This document shows positions 17,337 to 26,352 of a stretch of 61,822 bases of DNA, in pieces (within the stretch, counting starts at the first letter, position 1; every line of letters starts with the position of its first letter). The DNA comes from Desulfoluna spongiiphila (GTDB taxonomy: Bacteria; Desulfobacterota; Desulfobacteria; Desulfobacterales; Desulfolunaceae). A program made the translations under genes and the position numbers. The notes below the pieces were generated by a model. The model did no database searches. It was not told the DNA's origin and was given only the letters and a program-made list of their open reading frames with translations. The stretch covers positions 1 through 61,822 of the forward strand of contig NZ_FMUX01000029.1 in the NCBI RefSeq assembly GCF_900101345.1, read 5' to 3'.

Positions 17337-19937
17337 TTATAATCGCATTCGTAAAATGGCTTCAAGGATGGCCTCCTTGACCCGGGCGATGGCGTCCGCC
17401 CCGATCACCTTCTGGCCGTCCACGGTGCGCACGTAGAAGATATCCACCACCTGGTCCACGTGGGTGGTGATCTTGGCGTAGTGAATGTTGAGGTCCAGGT
17501 GGAAAATGGCGTCGGTGACGGCAAAGAGCAGGCCCGGAAAGTCGTCGGAATAGACCTCGATGATGGTGAAAAAACTCGACCCGAGGTTGTCCAGCTCCAC
17601 CCTGTCGGGCTTGTCGGAGATGGTGATCTTTTTACGGATGGCCGGGTTGAACTCCTTTTCCATGAGGGCCCAGTGGATGTCCAGGCGTCCGTCCAGGGCC
17701 TCCTTGATGTTTTTTTCCACCCGCTCCCAGCGCTCCTCTTCCCGGGTGAGGTCGAAAAAGGGCTTCACCGTGAAGATATCAAGGGCTGTGGAGTACCCCC
17801 AGGTGTAGACCTGGGCGTAGAGGATGTCGAGGTCGTTTAAGGTAAAGACCCCTGCCAGTTTGGAGAAGAGGCCGGGGCGGTCGTTGCCGCAGACCTCGGC
17901 ACGCCGGGAGGCGCTCCCCTCCTTTCTCTTGATGCTTAAGGTCACCCCTTCTTTTCCCATCATGAAATAGAGGCGCAGGTGCTCCACGATCTCCTCCACC
18001 GAGGCGTAGAGGAGGTACCGGGGGGGCATGGTGTGCAGGTACTTTTCCACCTTTCCCGTGTTGACCAGCTTGAGCACGGCCTGCTTCTTTTTTTCGATGC
18101 AGCGTTCGCTCTTGGCCGTTGCCAGTTCGCCCTTTTCGATGATGTCCAGCACCTTGAAGAAGAGGTCCCGAAGCAGGTTCTCCGTCCAGGCGTTCCAGGC
18201 CTTGGGGCCGGTGGAGATGGAGTCGGCCACGGTGAGGAGGTAGAGCATCTTGAGCCGGTTGGGGTCACGGATGGTCCGGGCACAGGAAACCACCGTCTCT
18301 TCATCGTCGATGTCCCGCCTGCGGGCCACGTTGACGAGGTAAAGGTGGTGCTGGATGAGAAAGACGATGTCATCCACCTTTTTTTTGCCCATGCCCCAGG
18401 AGAGCAGGAGTTTTTTTGCCAGACGGGCCCCGGAGATGCCGTGGTCCTCTTCCCCGGGTTCCCCTTTGCCGATGTCGTGGAGCAGGGCGGCCCAGAGAAG
18501 TCGGCCCTTGCCCTGGACCTCGCCGAAGATTTTTCCGTAGAGGGTGCAGAGCTCGGATTTGGGGTCTGAGAATTCGTTGATGGTCTGGACGGTGTAGAGG
18601 CTGTGCCGGTCCACGGGGTAGATGTGGTAGCGGTTGTACTGAATCCTGTTGACGATGCCCTCAAAGCTGGGGATCAGGGTCTCCAGAAAGCCTGAGATCA
18701 GCATCTTTTCAAGGACGTTGAATTTTTCCGTGGCCGTGGAGAGGATGCGTTCCATGGCTTTCATGACGGTGACATCGCGTCTGAAGCCCCGGACCAGGTG
18801 GCTGAACTCCCCGATGGTGCGCAGGGCGTCGGCCCCCAGGGCGTACTGGAGGCGGGCGCTCTCCTCGAAGAGGTCCATGATGAGGGAGGGGCGGTTCACC
18901 ACCTCGGCGGGATCGGCGAAGTTGACCAGGCCGCCGTCGGAGATGATGCCGGCCTTGCGGGAGCGTTTGAGGAGGCTGCGCCCCAGAAAGCCCTTGGTGG
19001 ATCGGGTGCACTGGGTGAGCATGAGGGTGAGGTGGTGCTTGATGAACTCCATGTGGCCGTGGAGCTCTCCCATGAAGCGCTCCACGGGCTTCTGGCCGTG
19101 GGTGTGGCCCCGGAACCGCATGGCTTCGGCAAGCTCCACCTGGTGCTCGAAGTGGATCTGGTCGAGTTTGCGACCGCTCATCAGGTGGAGGTGGTTTCGT
19201 ACCTTCCAGATAAAGGCCAGGGCCTCTTCCAGGCGCTTGAACTCTTTGTGGGAGAGGAAACCCGCGTACTCCATGTCCCGGGGTTCCCGGGCCGCCACCA
19301 GCACACGGGAGAGCCAGTACATGCTGTGGTAATCCCGCAGGCCCCCTTTGCCGTTTTTGATGTTGGGCTCCATGAGGTAGGAGGCGTCCCCGAAGGTCTC
19401 GTGGCGGCTCCGGCACATGTCGTTGATCTGGGTGACGATGCGCTTGGGGTTGCCCTCCACGAAGCGGCTGCGGAACTGCTGAATAAAGGCGCTGTAGATG
19501 GGGGACATCCCGCAGAGGAAGCGGGCGTCCAGGATGGAGGTCAGGACGTGGAGGTCGTTGGCCGCCATCTCCAGGGTTTCGGGGATGGATCGCGTGGCGT
19601 AGCCCACCTCCATCTTTAAGTCCCACAAGGGGTAGATGACTTCCTGGATGAGGCCTCCGGCTTCGTCGGGCACCTCTTTGTCAAACAGAAAAAGGATGTC
19701 CACATCGGAGTGGAGGCAGTGCTCCCGCCGTCCGTATCCCCCCAGGGCCACGATGGAGAAGGGGTGACCGCCCATGGCCAGGGCCTGGCCGGATTCACTC
19801 TCACCAAAGCATTGGGAGAAGTAGTTGTCCACGGCCACGGTGCTCTCCATGAGCAGGGCACTGCCCCGCCCTTTGCGAACGAGGGCTTGTAGTTTTTCCC
19901 GTGATTTTTTTAACTCGACGGTTGCCGATTGTACCAT
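17337..19937 (-). CDS. glnD: [Protein-PII] uridylyltransferase / uridylyl-removing enzyme
   Basis: An 866-residue bifunctional nitrogen sensor. The domains in order are: nucleotidyltransferase with GGYGRREHCLHSDVDILF (about residues 75-95); a GlnD linker domain; an HD hydrolase domain with LLHDIGKG (about 490); and two C-terminal ACT domains that bind glutamine. It uridylylates PII when glutamine is low and removes UMP when it is high. It is co-transcribed with glnB (33-nt gap). ATG at 19937. An intrinsic terminator structure lies in its 5' leader (19996-20030). Confidence 0.96.
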   Translation of the reverse strand: MVQSATVELKKSREKLQALVRKGRGSALLMESTVAVDNYFSQCFGESESGQALAMGGHPFSIVALGGYGRREHCLHSDVDILFLFDKEVPDEAGGLIQEVIYPLWDLKMEVGYATRSIPETLEMAANDLHVLTSILDARFLCGMSPIYSAFIQQFRSRFVEGNPKRIVTQINDMCRSRHETFGDASYLMEPNIKNGKGGLRDYHSMYWLSRVLVAAREPRDMEYAGFLSHKEFKRLEEALAFIWKVRNHLHLMSGRKLDQIHFEHQVELAEAMRFRGHTHGQKPVERFMGELHGHMEFIKHHLTLMLTQCTRSTKGFLGRSLLKRSRKAGIISDGGLVNFADPAEVVNRPSLIMDLFEESARLQYALGADALRTIGEFSHLVRGFRRDVTVMKAMERILSTATEKFNVLEKMLISGFLETLIPSFEGIVNRIQYNRYHIYPVDRHSLYTVQTINEFSDPKSELCTLYGKIFGEVQGKGRLLWAALLHDIGKGEPGEEDHGISGARLAKKLLLSWGMGKKKVDDIVFLIQHHLYLVNVARRRDIDDEETVVSCARTIRDPNRLKMLYLLTVADSISTGPKAWNAWTENLLRDLFFKVLDIIEKGELATAKSERCIEKKKQAVLKLVNTGKVEKYLHTMPPRYLLYASVEEIVEHLRLYFMMGKEGVTLSIKRKEGSASRRAEVCGNDRPGLFSKLAGVFTLNDLDILYAQVYTWGYSTALDIFTVKPFFDLTREEERWERVEKNIKEALDGRLDIHWALMEKEFNPAIRKKITISDKPDRVELDNLGSSFFTIIEVYSDDFPGLLFAVTDAIFHLDLNIHYAKITTHVDQVVDIFYVRTVDGQKVIGADAIARVKEAILEAILRMRL

Positions 19938-19995
19938 AATTGCACCCCGATATCACCCGTGGCCGCCTGTCCCCATCTTTAAAGTTGTGGAGAAG

Positions 19996-20030
19996 AAAAA
20001 AAGGACGCCCCGGACTTCCGGGGAGGGTCC
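19996..20030 (-). terminator. Intrinsic terminator in the glnD 5' leader
   Basis: On the minus strand an inner stem CCCCGG-AAGT-CCGGGG, extended by GGAC/GTCC, is followed by seven T residues. This lies 59 nt before the glnD start. No minus-strand gene precedes it, so it may be an attenuator or a terminator of a leader/antisense transcript. Confidence 0.6.
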
Positions 20031-20040
20031 CCGTGTCCTG

Positions 20041-20557
20041 GTCTGCGTTTTCCTTTCGGCGATCTGGTGATCATCCTTTCTGAATTGCTCTTCACTGCAC
20101 TGGGGGTATCATATTTCCATTTTCGGATTTTTTCAAACACCAAAATGAACTGACAATTTTGTAGATTTTTTGATCCCGGTGCCGGAAAGGCCCGGGCCGG
20201 GAGGAGACAGCCTCCGTGTTCCGGCCCAAGGGGTGGAGGCGCAGCCTCCCAGTGGCAGCCATTGGTTCCCTGGGACCTCAGGAAAAATATGTCAGTGGTT
20301 TTTCAATCATCCCTCAACCATCCCCCGGGTGTGTCCGATTTATTTGATAGAATATTTTATAAAGTTCAGCCACCTGTTGCCTGAGCGATCCCTTGACAGC
20401 CGGGCGGCCTGAACAGGAAACCCCATGGTGCCGTGCGTCTTCCCCCCCTGGAAATCCGGTGAGCTTCCCCTCCCGTTTCGGGGAGCGCGGCACGTGGGTT
20501 TTGATGTGGTTTCACCTCAAGGCGGCCCCCTGCCGGGGGGCCGAAAAGGATGTGTGT
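20041..20557. other. Intergenic region between divergent glnD and chemoreceptor gene
   Basis: No gene is seen. Small GC-rich hairpins occur: GGAGGC-GCA-GCCTCC near 20235 and CCCCC-TGCC-GGGGG near 20525, both echoing repeat-family ends. An AT-rich stretch at 20335-20370 could hold a promoter for the chemoreceptor, but no clear sigma-70 or sigma-28 match was identified. Confidence 0.4.
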
Positions 20558-22627
20558 ATGTTCAGTAAGCTCAATATCAAGGCCAGGCTGCTGCTCTTTG
20601 TCTGCCTGGTCACCGTGGTCTCGTTTTCCGTCACCGTCTGCGTGATCTCCTTCAAGGCGTTTCACTCCTCAAGGGAAGAGACGCTCGCCTACACCCGGGA
20701 GATGGCCTATCGCCACGGCGGCGAGGTGGGAGCGCAGATCCAGACCGCAGCCGATGCGGCGCGGTTCATGGCCGAGGCCATGGCCGGCCTGGCAAGCGAC
20801 GGCACCCCTCCGGAGCGAGCCCGGCTCAACGCCCTTTTAAAAGGGGTGTTTGATAAAAACCCGGATTTCTGGGCCGTCTACACGGGGTGGGAAAAAGATG
20901 CCCTGGACGGTCGGGACGCATCGTTTGTGGATACCCCCGGCAGCAACGGGGAGGGGCGCTACCAGGCCCTGTGGCTTCGCGGGGTCTCCGGAAACACTCT
21001 GTCCACCTTGAAGACCTATGCAAAAGACGACCCCAAGGGCAAGTGGTACTGGATCCCCATGACCTCGGGCCATGTCTATGTCTCGGAGCCCAATGTGTAC
21101 AACGTGGGGGGAAAGGACCGGATGCTGGTGAGCATCGTGGCGCCCATCCGGGTGAACGGCAAGTCCGTGGGGGTCTGCGGCGTGGACTACGGCATGGACC
21201 GGTTTGCCGCCATGGTGGGGGAGATCGCGCCCATGGGTTCCGGGTACGCGGCCCTTGTCTCCAACGAAGGCAAGGTGGCGGCCTACCCGTCAGCCGAGGC
21301 CGTGGGCAAGAACATCCGCGAGCTCGGCATGGGCGATAAGGTTGCCGCCGCCGTTGCCGGTGGGGAAGAGACCCGGTTTGTCTCCTCGGCCAATGCCCTT
21401 GGAAAAGAGGCCTTCACCGTGTTCACCCCCATTGCCATCGATGGGTGTGCCACCCCCTGGAGCCTTGCCGTGACGGTTCCCATGGACAAGGTGCTGGCCG
21501 GAGCGCGTCATATCCGAAACATCAGCATTCTCATCGGGGTGGTCTCGGTGCTGGCCATGGTGCTGGTGGTTCACCTGCTTACCGGGGCCATGATCCTTCG
21601 GCCCATCCACCAGGTCTCCGAGGGGATGCGGGACATCGCCGAAGGGGAGGCAGACCTCACCAAGCGCCTTGCCATCGCAAGGCAGGATGAGATCGGCCAC
21701 CTGGCCGGGTGGTTCAACACCTTCATGGGGAACCTGCACGGGGTGATCTCCGACGCCAGCCGGAGTGCCCGGGAGGTGGGAAAGGCCTCGGAGACCCTGT
21801 CCGGGATCTCCGGGACCCTCTCCGAGGCCACCCAGGAGACCGAGGATCGGGTGGCGGAGGTGGCCGATGCCGCCCGCACCTTGAGCGACAACATCGATGC
21901 CGTCTCCGCGGCCATGGAGCAGGCCTCGGCCAACGTGAACACCGTGGCCACGGCCACCGAGGAGATGACCTCCACCATCACCGAGGTGGCCGGACAGGCG
22001 GAGAGCGCCCGGGGCGTCTCGGAGACGGCGGTGCGTCAGTCCACGGGCGCGTCCGAGAAGATGGGCCGCCTGGACGTGGCCGCCGCAGACATCGGAAAGG
22101 TGACCGAGGCCATCTCCGAGATCTCGGAGCAGACCAACCTTTTGGCCCTGAACGCCACCATCGAGGCGGCCCGGGCCGGAGAGGCCGGCAAGGGCTTTGC
22201 CGTGGTGGCCGGTGAGATCAAGGCTCTGTCCAACCAGACGGCCGATGCCACCCGGGAGATCCGGGAGCGCATCGCAGGGATTCAGCAGGTGGCATCGGAG
22301 TCGGTCAGCGAGATCAAAGGGGTGGCCGGTACCATCCGGCAGGTGGACGGGATCATCGCCGCCATTGCCACGGCCGTGGAGGAGCAGTCCGCGGCCACCG
22401 GCGAGATCGCAAGAAACATCTCCCAGGCGGCCGGCGGCATTGGCCACGTAAAGGACAACCTGGGCGAGTCCGCCGGTCTGGCCTCCCGCATCTCCGGGGA
22501 GATCGCCGACGTCAACCAGGCCGCAGGGGAGATCAACCGCAGCAGCTCCGAGGTGCAGGCCAGCGCCGGAAACCTGGCGGGACTGTCCGAGGGACTTGGC
22601 GGCCTTGTGGTGCGGTTTAAGCTGTGA
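20558..22627 (+). CDS. Methyl-accepting chemotaxis protein (dCache sensor)
   Basis: A 689-residue chemoreceptor. TM1 is at about residues 10-32. A large periplasmic double-Cache-like domain follows, with SEPNVYNVGGKDRMLVSIVAPI and CGVDYGMDRFA blocks. TM2 lies near 325-350, then a HAMP domain and a long cytoplasmic signalling coil. The hairpin tip reads ISEQTNLLALNATIEAARAG, typical of CheW/CheA-contacting receptors. No C-terminal NWETF-like pentapeptide is present. The start at 20558 follows AAGGA. The ligand is unknown; dCache domains often bind amino or organic acids. No other che genes are nearby. Confidence 0.95.
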   Translation: MFSKLNIKARLLLFVCLVTVVSFSVTVCVISFKAFHSSREETLAYTREMAYRHGGEVGAQIQTAADAARFMAEAMAGLASDGTPPERARLNALLKGVFDKNPDFWAVYTGWEKDALDGRDASFVDTPGSNGEGRYQALWLRGVSGNTLSTLKTYAKDDPKGKWYWIPMTSGHVYVSEPNVYNVGGKDRMLVSIVAPIRVNGKSVGVCGVDYGMDRFAAMVGEIAPMGSGYAALVSNEGKVAAYPSAEAVGKNIRELGMGDKVAAAVAGGEETRFVSSANALGKEAFTVFTPIAIDGCATPWSLAVTVPMDKVLAGARHIRNISILIGVVSVLAMVLVVHLLTGAMILRPIHQVSEGMRDIAEGEADLTKRLAIARQDEIGHLAGWFNTFMGNLHGVISDASRSAREVGKASETLSGISGTLSEATQETEDRVAEVADAARTLSDNIDAVSAAMEQASANVNTVATATEEMTSTITEVAGQAESARGVSETAVRQSTGASEKMGRLDVAAADIGKVTEAISEISEQTNLLALNATIEAARAGEAGKGFAVVAGEIKALSNQTADATREIRERIAGIQQVASESVSEIKGVAGTIRQVDGIIAAIATAVEEQSAATGEIARNISQAAGGIGHVKDNLGESAGLASRISGEIADVNQAAGEINRSSSEVQASAGNLAGLSEGLGGLVVRFKL

Positions 22628-22719
22628 TACCACATAATAACGTCTGCTTCGGTGACCGGGTGTCCGCACCCGGCCACCGGAGATTTTCCGGTGAGTGTTG
22701 ATGCTGACCGGTGAAAGAT

Positions 22720-22890
22720 GCCTCCGGCAGCCCTGCCGGGGTCCAAACTTTTGAAAAGTTTGATAAACAGGTTAAAAAAAACAGATTCAGTTTAATCTGA
22801 ATTAAAAGCGAATGTGATTTTTCCTGAGGAACGAAGGGGAAAGCGCATTCGCACCCTGCTTTCGAGGTGGCTCACCTCGCCGCCGGAGGC
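22720..22890 (+). repeat. Multi-hairpin repeat, full copy
   Basis: A complete plus-orientation copy with termini GCCTCCGGCAGC and GCCGCCGGAGGC. The AT palindrome is CAAACTTTT-GAAAAGTTTG, so the outermost T:A pair of copy 1 is replaced by C:G, a compensatory change. It begins 92 nt after the chemoreceptor stop and ends 73 nt before the ABC ATPase start. An open frame through it joins the ATPase in frame but is not considered coding. Confidence 0.9.
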
Positions 22891-22963
22891 AAGCTTTTTC
22901 TACCCAACTTTAACCATAGACGGTTCATTGTCCCCACTGTTTTCTTACCTAGAGGAAAAAAAC

Positions 22964-23647
22964 ATGACCATGGTGGCGGTTCGGGAGGTTCGAAAGGTTT
23001 ACAGGCAGGGGGATGTGGAGGTGCCGGCCTTGTCCGGGGTCTCCCTGTCCATCGACCCGGGAGCGTTTCTGGCCCTGGCCGGGCCCTCGGGATCGGGAAA
23101 GACGACCCTGCTAAACCTCATCGGGGGACTTGACGTGCCCGACGACGGCAAGATCACGGTGGATGGCCGGGACCTGGGGACGCTTTCGGCAACGGCCCTT
23201 ACCGAGCTTCGCCTTCATCGCATCGGGTTTGTGTTCCAGGCGTACAACCTGATCCCCGTGCTCACGGCGGTGGAGAACGCCGAGTACGTGATGCTGCTTC
23301 AGGGGGTCCCCAAACAGGAGCGCCGGGAGCGGGCCATGGCGGTGTTGGATGAGGTGGGGCTCTCCGGGCTCTACCACCGGAAACCGGCGGAACTCTCCGG
23401 GGGACAGCAGCAGCGGGTGGCCGTGGCCCGGGCCGTGGTCTCAAGGCCTGCCATCGTTCTGGCGGATGAGCCCACGGCAAATCTTGACTCAGCCACAGGG
23501 GAGGGGCTCCTTGCCATGATGCGGGAGATGAACGAGGCCAGGGGCGTGACCTTTGTCTTTTCCACCCATGACGCCATGGTGATGGATGCCGCCCGCAAGG
23601 TGATCCGCATGAAAGACGGACGCCTGGACGGGGACAAAGGGCTGTGA
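22964..23647 (+). CDS. ABC transporter ATP-binding protein (LolD/MacB type)
   Basis: A 227-residue ATPase with all nucleotide-binding motifs: Walker A GPSGSGKTTL, a Q-loop glutamine in FVFQAYNLIPVLTA, signature LSGGQQQR, Walker B IVLADEPTANLD, and a switch histidine in FSTHD. The FQAYNLIPVLT segment places it in the LolD/MacB/FtsE-like group, which powers extracytoplasmic work with an FtsX-type permease. No permease gene follows; the next gene, overlapping by 4 nt, is an outer-membrane protein. The start at 22964 follows AGAGGA; the frame upstream reads into a repeat. Confidence 0.93.
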   Translation: MTMVAVREVRKVYRQGDVEVPALSGVSLSIDPGAFLALAGPSGSGKTTLLNLIGGLDVPDDGKITVDGRDLGTLSATALTELRLHRIGFVFQAYNLIPVLTAVENAEYVMLLQGVPKQERRERAMAVLDEVGLSGLYHRKPAELSGGQQQRVAVARAVVSRPAIVLADEPTANLDSATGEGLLAMMREMNEARGVTFVFSTHDAMVMDAARKVIRMKDGRLDGDKGL

Positions 23648-24912
23648 AATCATGGAGAGTGGCCGTTGCGGCAGCTCTTTTCCTGATGTGCCCCCGGGGG
23701 GCCTTAGCCGTTTCCGTGGATGTCGGGGGACAGGTCAAGGCCTCGGTACGGGGGATCCGGTACGATGCCGACGATGCGCGTGGAAGCCTGGATCCCGTTG
23801 GGGAGTCACCCTACGACGACCTGGAGAGTTCTGCCGGGTTTCGGCTGGCCTCCCGGACGGCGTTTTCCCCCACCCTGACCCTTGACCTGGACTATGAGCT
23901 TTTCTACGAGGGCGGAGACGCGACCAAGCGCCGTTCGGACCTTGAAGGGGCAGGCCTATCCGTGCCTGGTAGCGACCGGGGCGATGAAGACCGGTATCGC
24001 CTCTTTGACCTGACCTCCGAGATCTCCGACTCCTCCCACCACCGCACCGTTCACCGCCTGGACCGCCTCAGCCTCAACAAGGAGCTGGGGAGCCTCGATG
24101 TAAGGATCGGCCGCCAGGCCGTGACCTGGGGCGGGGGCCTTCTCTTTAACCCCATGGACCTCGTGAACCCCTTTTCCCCCACCGATACCCTGCGGGACTA
24201 CAAGGCCGGAGACGACCTGGCCTCCTTTCGCTACACCACCGCAGATGCCATGGAGCTCCAGGCCATAGGCCGTCCGGGGCGCGATGGCACCACAGGGGAC
24301 GTCTCCTCCGATGCCTCAAGCTACGCCACCAAACTGCACGGCACCTACGGCAGCCTGGAAGGGGATATTCTCGTGGCCAGCCACCGGGGCCACACCCTGT
24401 CCGGGGTGGGATTTTCAGGGTATGCCGGGGAGGCGGCCTGGCGTTCGGACCTTGTTGTCTCCGATGAAGACGGGGGCACCCTGTCCGCCGTTGCCAACAT
24501 GGACCTTTCCTGGATCGCCTGGGGCAAAAACTGGTACGGCCTCGTGGAGTTCTACCACAACGGGTACGGCACCTCCGATTACGCTGCCGCCCTCACCGAC
24601 CCGGACACCCTGGAACGGCTGGACCGCGGGGAGGTCTTTACCTTGGGGAAGAACTACCTCGCCGTCAGGGTCCAGCTGGAAGCCCACCCCCTTGTGAACC
24701 TGACCCTCACCGCCATCACAAACACAGGGGACCCCTCCGGAGTCCTTCAGCCTACCGTGGTCTGGGACGCCCGCCAAAACCTTCGCCTGGACATGGTCGC
24801 CCTTCTCCCCTGGGGCGCTTCCGAAACCGAGTACGGGGGATTTACCCTCCCCGGCGGCTCACAGGCCGCCCCCGCCCGGGAGCTTATTGTGCGGGGCACC
24901 TTGTTCTTTTGA
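23644..24912 (+). CDS. Predicted outer-membrane beta-barrel protein
   Basis: A 422-residue protein starting at GTG 23644, inside the stop of the ABC ATPase gene (GTGA overlap), so translation is coupled. A signal peptide of about 22 residues ends at ALA. The rest shows alternating amphipathic strands with many Ser/Thr/Asp and aromatic residues, a QAVTWGGGLLFNPMDLVNPFSP motif resembling DUF1302-type barrels, and a terminal phenylalanine (RGTLFF) usual for BAM substrates. A role with the ATPase in envelope transport or lipoprotein trafficking is inferred only from coupling. Confidence 0.75.
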   Translation: MKSWRVAVAAALFLMCPRGALAVSVDVGGQVKASVRGIRYDADDARGSLDPVGESPYDDLESSAGFRLASRTAFSPTLTLDLDYELFYEGGDATKRRSDLEGAGLSVPGSDRGDEDRYRLFDLTSEISDSSHHRTVHRLDRLSLNKELGSLDVRIGRQAVTWGGGLLFNPMDLVNPFSPTDTLRDYKAGDDLASFRYTTADAMELQAIGRPGRDGTTGDVSSDASSYATKLHGTYGSLEGDILVASHRGHTLSGVGFSGYAGEAAWRSDLVVSDEDGGTLSAVANMDLSWIAWGKNWYGLVEFYHNGYGTSDYAAALTDPDTLERLDRGEVFTLGKNYLAVRVQLEAHPLVNLTLTAITNTGDPSGVLQPTVVWDARQNLRLDMVALLPWGASETEYGGFTLPGGSQAAPARELIVRGTLFF

Positions 24913-25020
24913 TCCCAATGCAAGCGTTTGGCCGCCGGAAGCGTCTTTAGCATCAGAAAAAGAATGCCTTCTATGGTTAAAGTCTGATGAATCACAGGAT
25001 CAGGAAAAAACAAAAGCAAT

Positions 25021-25190
25021 GCCTCCGGCGGCGAGGTGTGCCACCTCGAAAGCAAGTTGCGAATGCGCTTTCCCCTTCGTTCCTCAGGGAAAATCACATT
25101 CACCTTTAAAACGGCATTCATTCAAAAAGAGCTTTTAAGATCTGTGTTAAACTTTTTAAAAGTTTAGCCCCCGGCAGGGCCACCGGAGGC
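25021..25190 (-). repeat. Multi-hairpin repeat, array copy 1
   Basis: A full minus-orientation copy, first of a small tandem array downstream of the outer-membrane protein gene. The small hairpin is CGAGGTG-TGC-CACCTCG. The long-hairpin stem pairs GTGAATG with CATTCGC, i.e. one G-T wobble position. A 15-nt spacer ATCTTTAACCGGACT separates it from the next copy. Confidence 0.88.
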
Positions 25191-25205
25191 ATCTTTAACC
25201 GGACT

Positions 25206-25376
25206 GCCTCCGGCGGCAAGGTGTGCCACCTTGAAAGCAAGTTGCGAATGCGCTATCCCCTTCGTTCCTCAGGGAAAATCACATTCGCCTTTAAAACGGC
25301 ATTCCTTAAAAAGAGTTTTTAAGATCTGTTTGTTAAATTTTTTAAAAGTTTAGCCCCCGGCAGGGCCGCCGGAGGC
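25206..25376 (-). repeat. Multi-hairpin repeat, array copy 2
   Basis: A full minus-orientation copy, head-to-tail with the previous one. The small hairpin is CAAGGTG-TGC-CACCTTG, so the G:C pair of copy 1 is an A:T pair here. It is followed by a spacer ACCTTTAGCCGGGTT, similar to the preceding spacer. Confidence 0.88.
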
Positions 25377-25391
25377 ACCTTTAGCCGGGTT

Positions 25392-25419
25392 GCCTCCGGT
25401 GGCAAGGTGGGGGCTCTGG
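25392..25419 (+). repeat. Second-family repeat fragment closing the array
   Basis: GCCTCCGGTGGC followed by CAAGGTGGGGGC and TCTGG. This matches the first ~28 nt of the second repeat family (8842, 11751), fused as a third array member. The remainder of the gap up to 25526 shows no gene. Confidence 0.65.
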
Positions 25420-25526
25420 TTTTCCGATTCCTTAGGTGTCGCGGGGGACAAAAACCTGTTATAAGGTGAGGGATTTTTAACCGGAAACAGGCCCCGCATT
25501 GCGGGTCACGCAGGAAAGGATGTGTT

Positions 25527-26036
25527 GTGGGGATGGAACAGGAAGGGGCACCCGAGCGCCACGTGGTGCTGGTGACCCCGGAAGTACATTGGAACACGGG
25601 GAATGTGGGGCGGACCTGTCTGGGGACCGGTGCGCACCTGCATCTGATCAAGCCCCTGGGGTTTTCCTTGGACAGCGCCCAGGTCAAGCGCGCCGGCCTG
25701 GATTACTGGGAGCACGTGGCGTTGTCCGTGTGGGATAACCTTGACGCGTTTTATGGGGCCATGGCGCCCGAAGACGATGAGGTGGCCCTCTTTGCCAAGC
25801 TCGGGTCCCGGCCATTCTGGGAGATGCCAAAGGCAAGGCGGCTTTTTCTGTTTTTCGGATCGGAGACCAAGGGGCTGCCGGCTTCGGTGCTGAATCGGTA
25901 CCCGGCGTCGCGGTACCACATTCCCATCAACCGGGAGATTCGATGTCTCAACCTCTCCACCAGTGTGGGGATTGCACTTTATGAGAGCCTTCGCGGGGCG
26001 GGTGTGTCCCATGGGTGGGGCGGGGACGGAGACTGA
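25527..26036 (+). CDS. trmL: tRNA (cytidine(34)-2'-O)-methyltransferase
   Basis: A 169-residue SPOUT methyltransferase of TrmL size. Knot motifs are visible: VVLVTPEVHWNTGNVGRTC near the N-terminus, FLFFGSETKGLP, and IPINREIRCLNLSTSVGIALYE near the C-terminus. It methylates the ribose of the wobble base in tRNA-Leu isoacceptors. The start is GTG 25527, 6 nt after AGGA; an ATG at 25533 is an alternative. It is followed by a perfect GC hairpin rather than by a partner gene. Confidence 0.94.
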   Translation: MGMEQEGAPERHVVLVTPEVHWNTGNVGRTCLGTGAHLHLIKPLGFSLDSAQVKRAGLDYWEHVALSVWDNLDAFYGAMAPEDDEVALFAKLGSRPFWEMPKARRLFLFFGSETKGLPASVLNRYPASRYHIPINREIRCLNLSTSVGIALYESLRGAGVSHGWGGDGD

Positions 26037-26352
26037 TTTCGGCGAGGTAAAAAGGCGGCCCGTTGCGGGCCGCCCATGGCGTGAAACGGAGGGAAATGTG
26101 TGGCGGGTAAACAGGTGATCATGATTATAGGGTGGGGGCGAGTGTGAGTCTATAAGGGCAGCCCTTCATTTTACCGGGAAGATCTCCCTGTACCCCCGGC
26201 CCCCCTGGGGGCGCTTTCGGATCGGCCCCGGTGGTTGCGAAGAGAGCGGCAGGGCCCTAAAATAAACGATATCTGGCCTTGAAATACCCTTGGCACCCGT
26301 CGTCCTTTGCACCAAAATCCATTCACCTTTTACTAAGGGAGGCCCGTAACCC
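26037..26352. other. Intergenic region with perfect GC hairpin
   Basis: Hairpin GGCGGCCCG-TTG-CGGGCCGCC at 26054-26074, just downstream of trmL. It has an A-run on its left and no T-run on its right, so it reads better as a terminator on the minus strand, where no gene is seen. The remaining sequence to 26352 holds nothing recognisable. Confidence 0.55.

Noticed and set aside
25021..25419. Repeat array considered as a CRISPR array
   Set aside because: Units are ~170 bp with conserved 15-nt spacers and no cas genes, the opposite of CRISPR repeat/spacer layout.
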